A DNA stretch of 64,000 nt, from assembly GCA_002794785.1 (NCBI GenBank), contig NBBA01000010.1, forward strand, positions 806,001-870,000, in the 5' to 3' direction. Of this stretch, positions 37,377-49,587 are shown one piece after another. The notes beneath the pieces are model-generated. The model saw nothing but the letters and a program-made list of their open reading frames with translations, ran no database searches and was not told the origin of the DNA. The stretch's first letter is position 1; each line of letters opens with the position of its first letter. Source of the DNA: Coniferiporia sulphurascens. Its lineage: Eukaryota; Basidiomycota; Agaricomycetes; Hymenochaetales; Hymenochaetaceae. The translations under genes were made by a program, and so were the position numbers.

Positions 37377-39958
37377 AATGGCCGTTATGTGCCAAACGCG
37401 ACGGTGTCGTGATGGTTAGTCGCCAGGTCGACGTTGCTGAAAACACTCTTAAGTTGAGTGGCCGGCAAGACGCGGGGAAAGCGAAAGCTTCGACAGCGCT
37501 GATAGTGTTATGTAAGTAAATTCGTCCAAGTGCAAATATTTCTGTCGCTACAGTTGGTTTAAAGCACTTATACCCAAATTAACTGAGGATAAGTAAGTCG
37601 GAGCGCATTGAATGAGGTGTTTAGTACAGTATGACAATTCTCCGCGTGTATTGACAAAAAGCAGTAGTACTACCGGCCTCGGACAATATTACTTATAAGA
37701 TCAAAACTGGTGAAATAGCCGAAACGCGACGTACGAAAAAAGGAAATCAGGTTTATACGACGTCCATGCACTGCGGGAGGTACTTGCAAACGCCCTTTCG
37801 ACGTATGTACTACTGAAATTTGCTGCACAATGTAAAACTCCGTGAAGAAAGAAAACTCCGGCGTCATTGGATATAATCCACTCGAGTGATACGCTTCGGA
37901 GGGATAATATTGATGACGGCAGTAATACGGTGTGATCAGGAAGAACGTCGTTCTAACCTGGACGGAACCGCACCCTATCCACGGGAAGTTTGTTGTACTC
38001 CACGAAATGCCCCTACCAAAATCGATAAGCTCTTGCTTCGTACAGGAAAAAACTCGGAGTATGTGAACCCCCGGTGGGCCAGCGTCTGGTCAAGCCGGTC
38101 ACTTCGCGTTATGACTACCCTGAACACGATGCTAGTTTCAATGATTCACTGGGTATCATCGGGAAATCGCACATTTGGCCTCTGGTGAGTCGCCCAAGGC
38201 CACGGACTGAACATGGCACCGGCGGCGTTAGATTTCTCTTGAATACTATCCCGGCGTAATTGATAGCGGCAGTAAATTCGTTCAGCATCACTTGACCAGA
38301 TCTGCGCTGACTTCTGGTAAAGAAATGATCAAAGGCGAGAGCCTTTGGAAACTAGTAAAAGCAGTCCGAACAATTAGGATGCGAGCCACGAGCCTCCATC
38401 GAAGAATGGATCAGGAAGGCAAGCGAGACATATGGACACTGAGTGGCACACTGACAGACCAAACAACGGTTGAGGTTTCAGCGGCGCGGGCGCAAGAATT
38501 GTTTCCGATCCATCCATAGCCAGGGAACGCACATATGTGCGTAGAGTTCCACGGTAGGTTCGGAGAGGACAAAGCGGATCGTCGGGATCAAGCTTGGAAG
38601 CAAGAACTTCAAAGTCGCTAGAATCCTCGGAAGCAAACACGAAATTGTTCGGACACCAGGCGAACGCAAAGAATGTAGCTCTTGTGATTTTGTTGAAGCA
38701 TAGATACCGCGAAAAACAGGGGAACTCACGCACGAACGCGACAGGGACTTGTGGTGAATTGCCCAGTCGACTGGGATCAATGCAAAAGCTTATTTATATT
38801 TGGCCGGGATGCCGGTGATCCGCCATCTTTGGAACTTAGAAAATGGCTTCGTTTCGGATCGTAAATTTTACTTACAGATTATGAAATACGGGCAATTTCC
38901 CAGCGGCTTTTTCAACGGTTGAAATGCCTTGGCGTTACTTGAAAGTACACCTGGGGTCAGTCTCTCCGCCACATTTTGGCACGCGCCGATTAATTGCTTG
39001 TAAAACGTTGGCCAGGCTCTCCACACTACGGTCCTCCTGGAACATGACAGTAAAGCAGCTTGGGCCTGAATAATCCGACTATCACAAGCAGGCCTCGGAC
39101 TTTCGCAAATAAAATTGCAAGACTAACCTCGTTTTTCCCTTCCCTTGATATCAGCCATGCTCCGAAGTTCGACTTCGCCTGTCACCAGTTTTCCGAGGCT
39201 TAAAAGAAATTTTCAAACTCGGATCTTCGCCAGAAACGGGATGCGAGAGCGATTAACCAGCTGGCAGCACCTCTAGCGCTCGTCCGAACCAACGCACAAA
39301 CAGCTTGAAGGTGCCTGCGGCGGCCGCTCGGCGGTCGCGGACTCGGACTCGGAGACAATTGGAAATTACGCGGCCGACCCGCTGCCGCAACGGTTGCAAT
39401 CCTTTGACAAACAGGTTACCTACGCATCGGCTACGTTTTGATGATGTTTTCGGCTGCTATGCGGCTGCCCCCTGAGTCTGTTGTGGCAGGGCTGCGACTC
39501 GCCGACAAGTACGCGGCAGGGCCCGACACGTGTGGCTCAACCAAGCGAGATGCGGTCACGTGACTTACGAAACAGCAGTTGAAGGCCCGCAAAAGGCCGT
39601 CGAGCCCTTGTCCTGGCCGTGTATAACGAGGCGAACGCGTACATATAGGTATTTCGAGCATCACCTTTCTCACACAAACTTTACCGCGCCTTGCAATCGA
39701 GTTACGACAAAACCTAGGTTCAACAAGCGTTTGTTTAGGAGTGTTTAGGCTCTCACTGGTTCTTAGCCGAGCCCGCGTAACCTTGCATGCCTCCGATCAA
39801 TTGTCATCAATTCCACAACGGCATGACCCTTCAGTGTTCGATCAACCGCTCGTATAAATATGAACCACTCGCCATACACTTGTCGCACCTTGCGCCTAAC
39901 GTCCCGTGTCTCTGGCTTAAGGGGAACCCCCCTCTGAACACCCTTGGTTTCTGACGCG
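37377..39958. other. Gene-free stretch of 2.6 kb
   Basis: The largest apparent gap. It contains several medium open frames on both strands (for example 119 codons at 38374-38733 minus, 100 at 37886-38188 plus) but none shows a known domain, coherent splice structure or conserved motif I recognise. Composition shifts from AT-rich (37.4-39.2 kb) to GC-rich (39.25-39.4 kb). It could hold a lineage-specific gene or a worn-out transposon; I can support neither. Confidence 0.4.
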
Positions 39959-41745
39959 ATGTTTCCACAACGGCAAGTCGCAGGTCCCTCAAGGGCTTCA
40001 CACAGAAGCATACCGACGGCTCCGAAACTGGCGGAGCAACAGCGCCTGTTACGACAAAATACAAACCGGAAACACGTTCTCACAACCGCAATACCTTCTC
40101 CTTGCCTGGAAATACCGAATGTGAAAACAGGATGTACCGCGTCCAGCAGCATGTCACCTACCGTTGTCCTCAATTCTCCGCTTACGATTTCACCTAACCA
40201 TCAACATTGGGACGTGTCGGGGGACCTTAATGTATCACAGTAAGAGCTTTTATGCGGGTTCATCTTGCATATACTGAAAGTATTTGTGTAAATTTTTGTA
40301 GTCAGCTCGAAGGCTCCCATCTTCCCCGGAGATCAAGTATCCCGGCTGACACTCAGTCGTCAGGCTGCAGTAGCGTGCAGTTATTGGATGCGCATGCATA
40401 CGTTGCACCACTCAGCCTCAAGAGAAGACCACGTCGCAAGAGTCTTAGTGTGTCGATAATAGACACAGACATAAGCACAGCACAACTGAGTGCAAATGTC
40501 GACGGAGATCAGCAGTACCAGAACCAATCAAATCGGTTCCCGACTGAACGATGGCAAAGTTCTACAGCGCGTCTTGCTCCACCAAGCCTTATGCGTAGCC
40601 AAAGTGTGGGTCAGATTCAGCTGCCATCACAGCAGGGTATCTCGAATCGCTGTCCCCGCCCTCTCCCTCCTGTACCGCTTTCGCGACCTTCGTCGCCGAG
40701 CTCGTCTTGCCGCTCCGGTAGCAGTAGCCCTCGCCCTCTGCCTACGCCACCACCCCATGAAGACAGAGCACGGACCCCCACAAGCCCTCTCCCTGCTGTG
40801 CCGTTGTCCCCCCGCGCATACAGGCCCGTTACTCCACCGCTGACTTTCTCTCCCCCGCCTGCGGATGAAGCTTGGGGATCTGAGCCCGCGAGCCCATCAA
40901 CGCCCGGAGCCGGTGTCGGGGAGTTGGAAGACTCGTTAAGATCGCTTTCATTTTCGTCGTCTCCTCGCGCCTCGACCAGAGTCGGTAACAAAAGTATCAG
41001 ACGGGTTCATTCCTCTCCCTACAAATGCGCTCGCGGTGCCCGCTTCAGTACGACGTCACTCTCTTCTCAGGTGTCCGTCCCACCTGTCCCTCCACCCGCA
41101 GAGCTCCGACGGCGGAATCGCAATAAGATGGCAAAGCTCCTGCGTGTGCTTGGGGAGAGTCCTCCGAGTCATCTGGTCTTTAGAGAACAAATACTGAACA
41201 TCTCAGAAGAACCGATCTATGAAGCTGCAGACGATGATACCGCTGGGCGTCCTGACGTTGCCCCCAATAAGCGCGGCGCGAGCTTTGACAGTGGAGTCAC
41301 GGGCACCAGTGCAGACACCCTTGAGGACGAGAAATCCCGGAAGGCACAGTCGGACCCTGACGCTGGACACGGTGGTCATCCGCAGTCGCCTGCCACTCGA
41401 TCTCCATCGTCGCCTCGAGTGCTGCGACGGCCCAGGAAGGGACGATCAGATGACCGGGCCGCACGCTACGTTGTCTCGCTCGCCGACGGCATGGCCCGTC
41501 CCGTCACGCCGCCTTGGCTTTCATTCAAACTCGGTAAAGCGAAGCAACCTGGAGATCGTTCGGGGAGCGCCCAGAGAGAGGGTCGAGTATCGGCTGAGGA
41601 TGCCCCTTTGCTCAGACCATTGCCCCCTCGTCTTTTCCCCCTGGATCTGCACTCGCGATCGCAACAATGGGTGCACGAGATGGGGGATAATCGATGGGAG
41701 GTAGATGATTACGCCCATGTCGTAAAATCTTTGAGGAAACTATGA
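39959..41745 (+). CDS. Proline/serine-rich protein of unknown function
   Basis: Two exons (39959-40239 and 40302-41745; 62-nt intron) encode 574 residues. I do not recognise a globular domain. Most of the chain is predicted disordered, with Pro-rich SH3-type motifs (RPLPPVPLSRP, SPLPAVPLSPR, SVPPVPPPAELRRR) and many SP/TP sites. Two short segments look conserved-type rather than low-complexity. One is RRNRNKMAKLLRVLGESPPS, followed by hydrophobic residues. The other is the C-terminal QQWVHEMGDNRWEVDDYAHV, ending SLRKL. These resemble short motifs I associate with uncharacterised basidiomycete proteins, but I cannot check this here. The start is the first in-frame ATG; a signalling-scaffold role would be speculation. 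Confidence 0.7.
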
Positions 41746-43461
41746 TTTCCCTGACACACTCTTTACCATTTTCATTTCCCTTCGTTTCGTTCCTTTCCCC
41801 CTCATGTATGTTCCCCCCGGTTTTACTTTCTGGCCTGTCTAACTTATATCAAAGCTTTTGCACACTACTACACCATTCCTTTGTCGATACAGGAAGTTGT
41901 ACAATATTCTGTTCTAGTAACTGTAGTGCCTCCCCGGCTCAATTTTATCATCCTCGTCGAAAATGCCGGCATAACACGAAACCACCTATATGCCGAGTGT
42001 GTAATGAATCGTAGATCATCTCGGCTTCAACCTTTTACCTCAACTAAAGCAGTCAAGTCCTATTGCTATGCATCAGATATGTCAGGGTTAGTAAGTAAAT
42101 GAAAGATACTATGTCTATGGAGACGGCGGCGCGTGATTCCGCAGACCGGAAAGCCAAGCATACTACGATAATGAAGGCGAGAACCAGGTGGCTTGGAGTA
42201 CGCATCATGCGCGTTGCCAAGAAGGCGCCTCTCTTTCCGCAGGACTGCGACGGGAGGCTGTTACGGTAGGCCCCGACTCGGACCCAGGGAGCCGTGTGGC
42301 GACTCGGAGTTGTGCAAACCTGTGCACTGGAAACGGCGCTTAACATGTCGAAAAGTTATTTGTAGTACACTGGCAGATATCGATATCGTGTTTTGCGATT
42401 CGCGCCGTGTTGGAACTAGCTGGGTTTGCGCGGGCAACGAATGGATAAATACACTGGCAAGGCTGTGCGTTGCCGAACCTCTGACATTAATTTTGACCTG
42501 AATGTTTAGGTCCTCTGCTTCATCGTTATTTCTGTTGGTGCCTTACTGATTATTGTGATAGTATCACTCACTCGGTACTTTCGCGGAAGCTTCCGGGAGA
42601 CCCCTTTGTCCTTTGAACTGCCATGAATACGTACGTCTCAAACACGCCCTCAGCTCCTGTCTATCGAGTAAAGTGCGAGAAATGCCTAATCATTCTTCCG
42701 GATATCACCGAGCTACTTAGATAGGTTGAACTTGGAGCCACGCCGCTCCAACTTTCGTACATCTACGTAACGGTAATTCAATGCGATCAAAGGGTCGATT
42801 AGGACACTGAATGATACCACTGGCACGAAGTATATCCGCCGCATGCGTCAGACGCGATTCCAGGGCTAACTTGAAGGCAACGAGGCTCTCTTACCAGTAA
42901 CGAAAGGAAAGTTGAACACCTGGTCCTAGGATGCCGGTGGAGTCACCTCCGGATCTCAGACGGGGTCACTTACTACGGATTTGAGTTTGCTTTAATGGAG
43001 AAAGGTTAAGGCGGCCAGGGGCGGCAACCGTTCTGGATGAAACACCGGCGTCTCTGATGATAAGCGAGGCAAACATGCTGTACACGCGGGGGGTATCAGG
43101 GGCTGATGGGTTTCCTGTGTTTGGAACATGAGAGGGGGGGAAGAGGGGAAAGAGATTGCACCGCTGAGTTTGCTTGTGATACTCGGGTTTCGAAGTATCA
43201 ATGATTTGGCCAGGTTCCGAAGGTTAATCCCAGGCTCGCTAATGATCGTTGCGGTGAACGGTTCTTCGTGAGAACAGGGCTCATTCCCCTTTCTACCCAA
43301 TGTTTACATAAGTATCCTAGCATAGCCGGCATCTCCAATACACCAAAAATATTGTACCTATGAATGAGAAATCAAAGCATGCATCATACGATAATATAGA
43401 ACATAGCCCCAGAGTCTGAGTTTTTCTTTATCTTGCCCTTCAACCGATGTTGAAGAAATGT
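41746..43461. other. Intergenic, 1.7 kb, with one possible small gene
   Basis: Begins with the pyrimidine-rich 3' flank of the preceding gene. One possible terminal exon with a membrane helix is listed separately (42510-42626). A 102-codon minus-strand frame at 42992-43300 has no recognisable features. Confidence 0.4.
42510..42626 (+). CDS. Possible terminal exon of a small membrane protein (weak)
   Basis: Directly after an acceptor-like TGTTTAG the sequence reads 38 codons to a stop. They encode a strong single membrane helix (VLCFIVISVGALLIIVIVS) followed by a basic stop-transfer segment (LTRYFRGSFRETP) and the end SFELP. An upstream ATG frame at 42111 (MSMETAARDSADRK) could belong to the same gene but the linking exons are not resolved. 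Only the helix-plus-basic-tail pattern supports it. Confidence 0.2.
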   Translation, partial: VLCFIVISVGALLIIVIVSLTRYFRGSFRETPLSFELP

Positions 43462-46400
43462 CTAATTGTCCCTGGACACAGTAGCTGTTAGCATCGGCGC
43501 GCCAGCGGTAACGATCAGATTCGTCCGCCTCTCAGCCGGAGACGTTCGTCCGTCTATACTCCCTCGAACCGACGGCGTCCGCGAGCTCAAGCTCATTCCG
43601 TCAGGACTGGCCATACCGTCCGTACGGTCGGTGATCTCCAGCGTGAAGGATGGATGCAACGTCGGTGGAGGCGTTATCGTCCGTGGAGTGTTCGTGCCCG
43701 AATGTCTAAGGTCGATGTACGAGTTGCGTGGGAAAAGGTCCCCCGACGAGGTCCATATTCGTACTGTGCCATCGTGACTACCTGTGGAGAACATGAACGG
43801 CGACGCCGCGTGGTTCCAGGCTATACACGTCAGGTTGTTATCAAGGTCTTGTGCCTGGAAGGAGTGCAACAGGTATCCTGAACTGCGGTCCCAGATATGG
43901 ATCTCACCCGCTATTGAGATGTTATGAGTGGCTTGCGATAAGGACTTCTGACGACGGTTTGCTCACATTTTCCTGCACACAAAACGAGCTGATCATCCTT
44001 GCCTCCGAAATAACTTGGGCCTGCGAAATCCACCGGTGACTTAGGCATATAAGTGCGGAGGAGGGAAAGCCGGACTATAGAAGTCTCGTTCGTTCGATCC
44101 TTTACTGTTTCCAACTTCCAAAGCTGAGGAGGCGCCTTGTTCTCATAACTGACAAGTGCGACATTCCCGCTTCTTGCTAGAGTGATGTCCCGTACCTCAT
44201 GTAGAATAGGAACCTGACTGTTGAGGATTTTATTACTTCCTCTCCCGGTTGCCTGGGGCACTGCACTTACTTTTCAATTTCTTTCTTATCGAGATTATAT
44301 ACTAAGGAGGATACTTGAGCAACTGCGAGCGATATCGATTTCGATGAAACAATCACCTATAATTTGTTTCTCCTCGCGAGATACGCTAGGCTTTAAACCG
44401 TGAGGGGAAGCAGTCAGCGTCGCGACACAGAGCATGCGTTGTTGATCATTCGTGATCGCAACGTCGTGTAATATCATACGCTGGAACGTGTATGTTTCGA
44501 TTATCTACATAATCATATTAGGAGGCGTTTCGCAATTCTAGACGAGCAACCAACTGTGCCATTAAGATCCTATGCATAATGATTAATACTTTTTTATTAT
44601 TGTCGGCAGACGGAGCTTACCATTTTTGTAACATTGCTATCCTCAACGGACAGGAACGCTTTGATTAAATTTGATGAACACCTGCTTCATTAGAGTTTGT
44701 CGACTGAATCTCACCTTCTCCTTGAGGGAACCATGTAACAGATTGCACCGATCTCTGACGATCGATCGTCTTCCTACATACTCCAGACTAACACGGCATC
44801 AAAAAGACATCCAGCCGCATACTAGTACCATTCATAAGACGTACACCTGCGGTCCATATTCTCATTCCTCGAACCATTTTCGTAAGCAACAAATCTCCTT
44901 TTGGAGACCTTCAGGTACGGGCACTTTAATCCATGCATCGGATACGTGATAATGGAGGACGAACCAGGCAACCTGTCCTACGAAACCTTGAGGGTGTGCA
45001 AGAACTCGGTGTGGCTGTGAGAAATCCTAGAAAATCAGCATGACGCGATCAGTACCTAGTCGTAAACCTAGAGGAAGAAAACGGCACACCTTAACCTTGA
45101 AAATCAAACAAGTGCGGTCCCAGCTGGTCGACTATGAGTAAATTTGGTCAATCATTTCTGAGTCTCAGACCTCACCTGCAAGTTGCGAGGAACTCCCCAT
45201 TTGGACTGAATTGTAAGTGCCGTACGAGTGCTGTGTGAGGCTGGAAAAGCTGCATGGGCCGGAGAGACTTCAGTGCTGGGATCAATGTAGCCACGCGCGA
45301 CACACGCATAGCAGACGACGCCGTCGCCTGCTCGTCGCCCGCACCACCAGCTCCACCACCGGTGAGTGTTGCTGAGCCGGAGTCCAGAGTCGACGCTTTC
45401 GTGCGCTGTCTTCGCGGCGACATGAGACCCGGACCGTTCACGGCGACTGGCGAGTTCATGCCAAGCGCTCTGTTCGCGGACATCACGGTGCGGACTGCAC
45501 TCGCGAAGCGGCGCTTGCCTGGACCCGCGAACACCAGTGATGCTGACTCTGTAGAAGCGGTGGCTTCAGAGGGTGCGGTGGATAGAGACGTGACGGATTT
45601 CGACGATGGCAATGAGGTCGGGCTCGTGGGGCTGGCAGGGGTCGGTGACGCGACGTGCTCGGCAGAGGGGAATACGGTACTCGGCGACGCAGCGTCAGAA
45701 TGCAACTCTGCCGACATCCCTAGGGGAGCAGCAACGTTCCCTTTCTCGGCATCATCAGTTTCGTCGTCTTCGTGCGATTTCTTGCGTGTGAGCACGGCCT
45801 TGCTGAGCTTGGTTCCCACCATACTGAGGCCCGTCCCGACACGCGTCAGCTGGCGGGTTGCGCCTGTTGCAGCACGTTTCGCATGCATATGGGGGACAAG
45901 AACAAGCCAGCTTATAAAAGGGAGCCTGTAGAACTCCTGGTTTACCTCGGTGAGGACGTCCATGAGCCATTTCTTGCCGAGATGTCGGGAGAAGGTCCAA
46001 CGCTCGAAAACAAACCACGCCGACACGGCGACGAGGCCGAATGAGCTAAAGCATGTGAAGACAGTCGTTAAAGCAGACGTCACCGGGCTCTGTTTTTTGA
46101 AGAAGTTAGTTTTCGCAGGACACAATTCGAAAATATGGGCGAAGCGGACCTGATTAGACGAGTATGCAAAGAGACAGAGGCCAACTGAGAATGCGGCAAC
46201 GGAAATAACCAGGAAGATCAACGGGCTTCTCTTGATCCAAATTAGGACCCACCAAGGAACGCGATGACCGGGCGATCGGCTAGAGAAGAATTGATCACGC
46301 TGCGTAGAAAAATTGGGCTGCCTCATGCTTACTACATGGCTTGCTTCCATGTTACACCAAGCAGACTGTTTACAGCTGATGCGATACTGAAAACTAGTGA

Positions 46401-47878
46401 TAGGAACCAGAACGAGTTGACAGCGTCCGCCACTGGAGACCCTACCGTGTCGAAGGAAAACTGCAGAGTTGTCGCTGTGACGGCAGAGAAAAAGGTCGCC
46501 ACAGTCGACAGGTTGAGAAGGTTCGCCGCTGCATGTTTTTGTGCAAAACGGATAGTCGGGATACCTGTGACAGGAACTAAACATAGAAAAAAATGTCGGA
46601 ACGTGATCTCCACCCACCGATCTCGAGGAACATTGATAAGGAGGATGTGATAGTGTCCAGGTGATCTCCCATTTCGGCACACAGGTCGTGCAGGTAACGC
46701 TGCACGGCTGGGTACTTGAATTGTCCTGAGCAACGTGTTTAATTAAGACAATTATGAACTAATTTGAGAAAATGTACCCTCATATGTCCGCAAGCAAGAC
46801 GCCCAGTACTACATGGAAACAATCGGTTTGCTTCGTTCAAAAAGAACACTGGAAAGGGTCACACCTTCAAGTCTGATTCGAAAGAATTCATCGAGTTGTT
46901 AACAGCTTCATCCGTAAATTCCGGGAATTCGTTGAGGCTCCTAAGAAAAGTCGAGACGTCCTTTGCAAACGTTTCAAGCTGTGTGGGAAATTCTTCCACG
47001 TCCATTTCCTTCGGAAGTGCAGGCCGAGCAATGTGGGGAAGAGGCCTCCGGTGTCGGGGCTTTGGCTTCCCCGTTGCTGTGGAGGAGTCTTCCATGCGAA
47101 GCTTCTGGTCAACGTAAGACTCGGCAGTTTGACGCTGCACCCTCCGCGGGAACAAGTCCGCAGCGTTTTCGCGAAAAAGAAAGAGCACTTGGACCAACCG
47201 CTCGCGCAAGTAGAATGCAGAGGAAAGGATGCCGACCGAAGAACCGAGCTGGCGCGATGCGTTGGCAAAGTTGCGGAGCTCCCGATCAAGGTTGTTGATA
47301 CGCCTGGATAATTTCTGGGTAGCAGAAGCTTACGGAAGAGTAAAAGAAAGTAGCACTCACTTTTGGAACTTGAAGAAGGATTCAGCACCTAGTTTTTGGA
47401 GCTGCTCATCGGCAGCTTCCATCGCTGGAGTCCATTGTATTCAGACTTGCGTGCGTAAGCATGAATTATAATGAGAATTAGAGCCCACGTTCTTCCACTT
47501 TCTCCACTTTCGAGTGTGGTATAGAATCTGTAAACGACAAACCAATATAAACAACGGATTACGCAGAAACGATGGTGAAAAAAAAGAAGCACCGCGAAAA
47601 GTGGATTCCCCATCTTTTTGTAGTTCAGCTAGTATGTCCAGGAGGTTGAGAAGCGTTTGCTTCCGCTTTGTGTCAATCGCCGGTTTTGGCTCCTTGCGCG
47701 TCTGGGTGGTTGAGCTAGGACCTCCGTTCATGGTCGCTGCATTAGTGAGGTCGCTCGGGTAGGCACCCGCAGTCTGCGGGACCTGGGGTGGTTGCACTGT
47801 TCGAGGACAGGTGGACGAGTGAGCCCCCTCTGTCAGGCCGCAGAACACGTAGCACATACGTTTCGTGTTATTAGACAT
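43462..47878 (-). CDS. Multi-pass membrane protein fused to a WD40 propeller
   Basis: One long gene with about 18 exons. The N-terminal half is helical and soluble (KQTLLNLLDILAELQKDGES; LDRELRNFANASRQLG; YLRERLVQVLFLFRENAADL; LRTYEGQFKYPAVQRYLHDL). Four membrane helices follow (LLNLSTVATFFSAVTATTL; FWFLSLVFSIASAVNSLLG; PLIFLVISVAAFSVGLCLF; LTTVFTCFSSFGLVAVSAW). A Ser/Pro-rich cytosolic linker leads to a WD40 domain: HTALVRHLQFSPNGEFLATC, SWDRTCLIFK, HPQGFVGQVAW, HDVAITNDQQRML, LVSYENKAPPQLWKL, and GEIHIWD, ending FSTGSHDGTVRIWTS. A Ser/Thr-rich tail closes it. The WD40 part resembles WDR26-like propellers. Start taken at 47878; the in-frame ATG at 47731 (MNGGPSS) is an alternative. Function unknown. 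Confidence 0.8.
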
Positions 47879-48444
47879 GGCAAAACCGATAGTCTAGATG
47901 GCAGAATTATATGTGAGGGTCGTGAAATCGTTCCGTGAGCGTGAAATAATGGATATGTGATAGTCGTCAGTTCATGAGAAAAGCGGCGTGGACCAAGGCT
48001 CGGACTCGGGTGCGCGCTAAGCCAACGAGAGAGGATGCCCGTGCCGAGTCTAGACGGAAGGGACCCTGAGCGGTGCCGGCGGCAATCCGGTTCTCTTCTC
48101 TACTCCCCAGGTTTTGGAAATTCTCGTGGTGATGGAAAACATATCCTTCGCACACCGGTTGCGCAGGGCCGCCCAAGTGCTTTTTTTTCCAGTGCATTTT
48201 CTTGAAGTTGTAGGCCTCATCAATGATCGACGTGCTGGTGATCTGCCAAGAGGAGGCTGTTGCGTCTTCCTCCTTTTCGGAACCCTTTGCTTTCTCAGCC
48301 CATCCAAACATCTATGTCCCTCCAAACTCCCTGAAAGTCTTTTTTTTCTAGCCGTTCGGACTTACAGCGGGTAGAGCTTAAGCCCATTTGCATTTGCATT
48401 CTTATTTCAAAAGTCTCCCCTCTGTACAAAGTATGCTTCTCTTC
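47879..48444. other. Intergenic between tandem minus-strand genes
   Basis: The 566-bp stretch holds the promoter of the WD40 gene and the 3' flank of the dehydrogenase. Nothing further recognised. Confidence 0.4.
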
Positions 48445-49587
48445 TTATGCTTTAATGTTGCTGATCACGCTTTCGATAGCCCGGCCCAATCCTTCTGTCG
48501 TCCCCTTCCCACCCATATCCGGCGTCAGCACATCTTCGCCTCCCTGCTGTAGCCTCGTCTTGGCCTCACCGAGAACATTCTCTATGGCAGCAAGCATCCC
48601 TTTTGCTGCCTCTTCCTCTCCAAGATGCTCGAGCATCATCTGACCTGCCCAGATCATTCCGACCGGGTTTGCAATCCCTTTGCCGGCAATGTCCGGCGCG
48701 CTCCCGTGGACTGGCTCGAAGAGCGATGGCATCCACTCCTCGTCGGTCCGTTTAGCAGTCGGATTCAAATTTGCAGACGGTGCAATACCAATTGTCCCCG
48801 TGCACGCCGGCCCGAGGTCGGACAGGATGTCTCCGAAAAGGTTCGACCCCACGACCACGTCGAATGTATGCGGACGCTGTACGAAGTGTGCGCACAAGAT
48901 ATCAATGTGATACTTCTCGACCTTAACGTCCGGGTACTCCTCAGCGATGGCAGCAAACCGTTCGTCCCAATACGGCATCGTTATCGAAATACCGTTGCTC
49001 TTCGTCGCACTCGTGAGTTTCTTAGCGGGGCGGCTCCGTGCGAGCTCGAACGCGTACCGGATGACGCGGTCCACACCGGTGCGCGTGAACACCGTGTTCT
49101 GTATTACAGTCTCCCGCTCGGTCCCCTCAAATATTCTGCCGCCAATAGAGGAGTACTCTCCCTCTGTGTTCTCGCGCACGGTGAAGAAGTCGATAGACCC
49201 AGGTGCGCGGCCCGCAAGAGGGGAAGCCACGCCAGGCATAAGTCGGCACGGGCGGAGATTGACGAACTGGTCAAACTCGCGGCGGAACCGCAGGAGGCTG
49301 CCCCAGAGCGAGACGTGATCTGGTACGCGTGCGGGGTCGCCGACTGCACCAAAGAAGATTGCGTCGCATGCTTGCAGTTTCGTCTTCCAGTCGTCTGGCA
49401 TCATCTGCCCATGTTCGAGGTAATACGTGCATGACGCCCAATCAAAGTGGCGGAAGACAATTGTAAAGCCGAAGCGCGTCGCAGCGGCTTCAAGGCACCG
49501 CAATGCGGGAGGCATCACCTCCAGTCCGATGCCATCACCGGGAAGGACCGCGATGGTATATGTCCGTTTGGTGTTACTCGCACTCAT
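48445..49587 (-). CDS. Tartrate dehydrogenase/decarboxylase (D-malate dehydrogenase) type
   Basis: NAD-dependent, metal-requiring beta-decarboxylating dehydrogenase of the isopropylmalate/isocitrate dehydrogenase superfamily, TtuC/DmlA branch, acting on tartrate or D-malate. The single exon encodes 380 residues from ATG 49587 (MSASNTKRTYTIAVLPGDGIG). Motifs seen: FFGAVGDP, LRFRREFDQFVNLRPCRL, FFTVRENTEGEYSSIGGR (substrate loop), TKSNGISITMPYWDE, VVVGSNLFGDILSDLGP (metal-binding Asp), GTIGIAPSANLNP, and FEPVHGSAPDIAGKGIANP (NAD binding). An in-frame upstream ATG at 49677 would add 30 residues rich in Arg with no acids until the end, resembling a mitochondrial presequence. It is intronless, unlike nearly all neighbours. 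The precise substrate is not determined by sequence. Confidence 0.88.
   Translation of the reverse strand: MSASNTKRTYTIAVLPGDGIGLEVMPPALRCLEAAATRFGFTIVFRHFDWASCTYYLEHGQMMPDDWKTKLQACDAIFFGAVGDPARVPDHVSLWGSLLRFRREFDQFVNLRPCRLMPGVASPLAGRAPGSIDFFTVRENTEGEYSSIGGRIFEGTERETVIQNTVFTRTGVDRVIRYAFELARSRPAKKLTSATKSNGISITMPYWDERFAAIAEEYPDVKVEKYHIDILCAHFVQRPHTFDVVVGSNLFGDILSDLGPACTGTIGIAPSANLNPTAKRTDEEWMPSLFEPVHGSAPDIAGKGIANPVGMIWAGQMMLEHLGEEEAAKGMLAAIENVLGEAKTRLQQGGEDVLTPDMGGKGTTEGLGRAIESVISNIKA

Noticed and set aside
38374..38733. 119-codon minus-strand open frame
   Set aside because: Cys/Phe-rich translation without recognisable family; open frame alone is not enough.
39441..39566. Small plus-strand open frame (41 codons) in GC-rich sequence
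   Set aside because: Too short and without motif or transcript evidence.
42992..43300. 102-codon minus-strand open frame
   Set aside because: No domain, no splice context and no composition typical of coding sequence.
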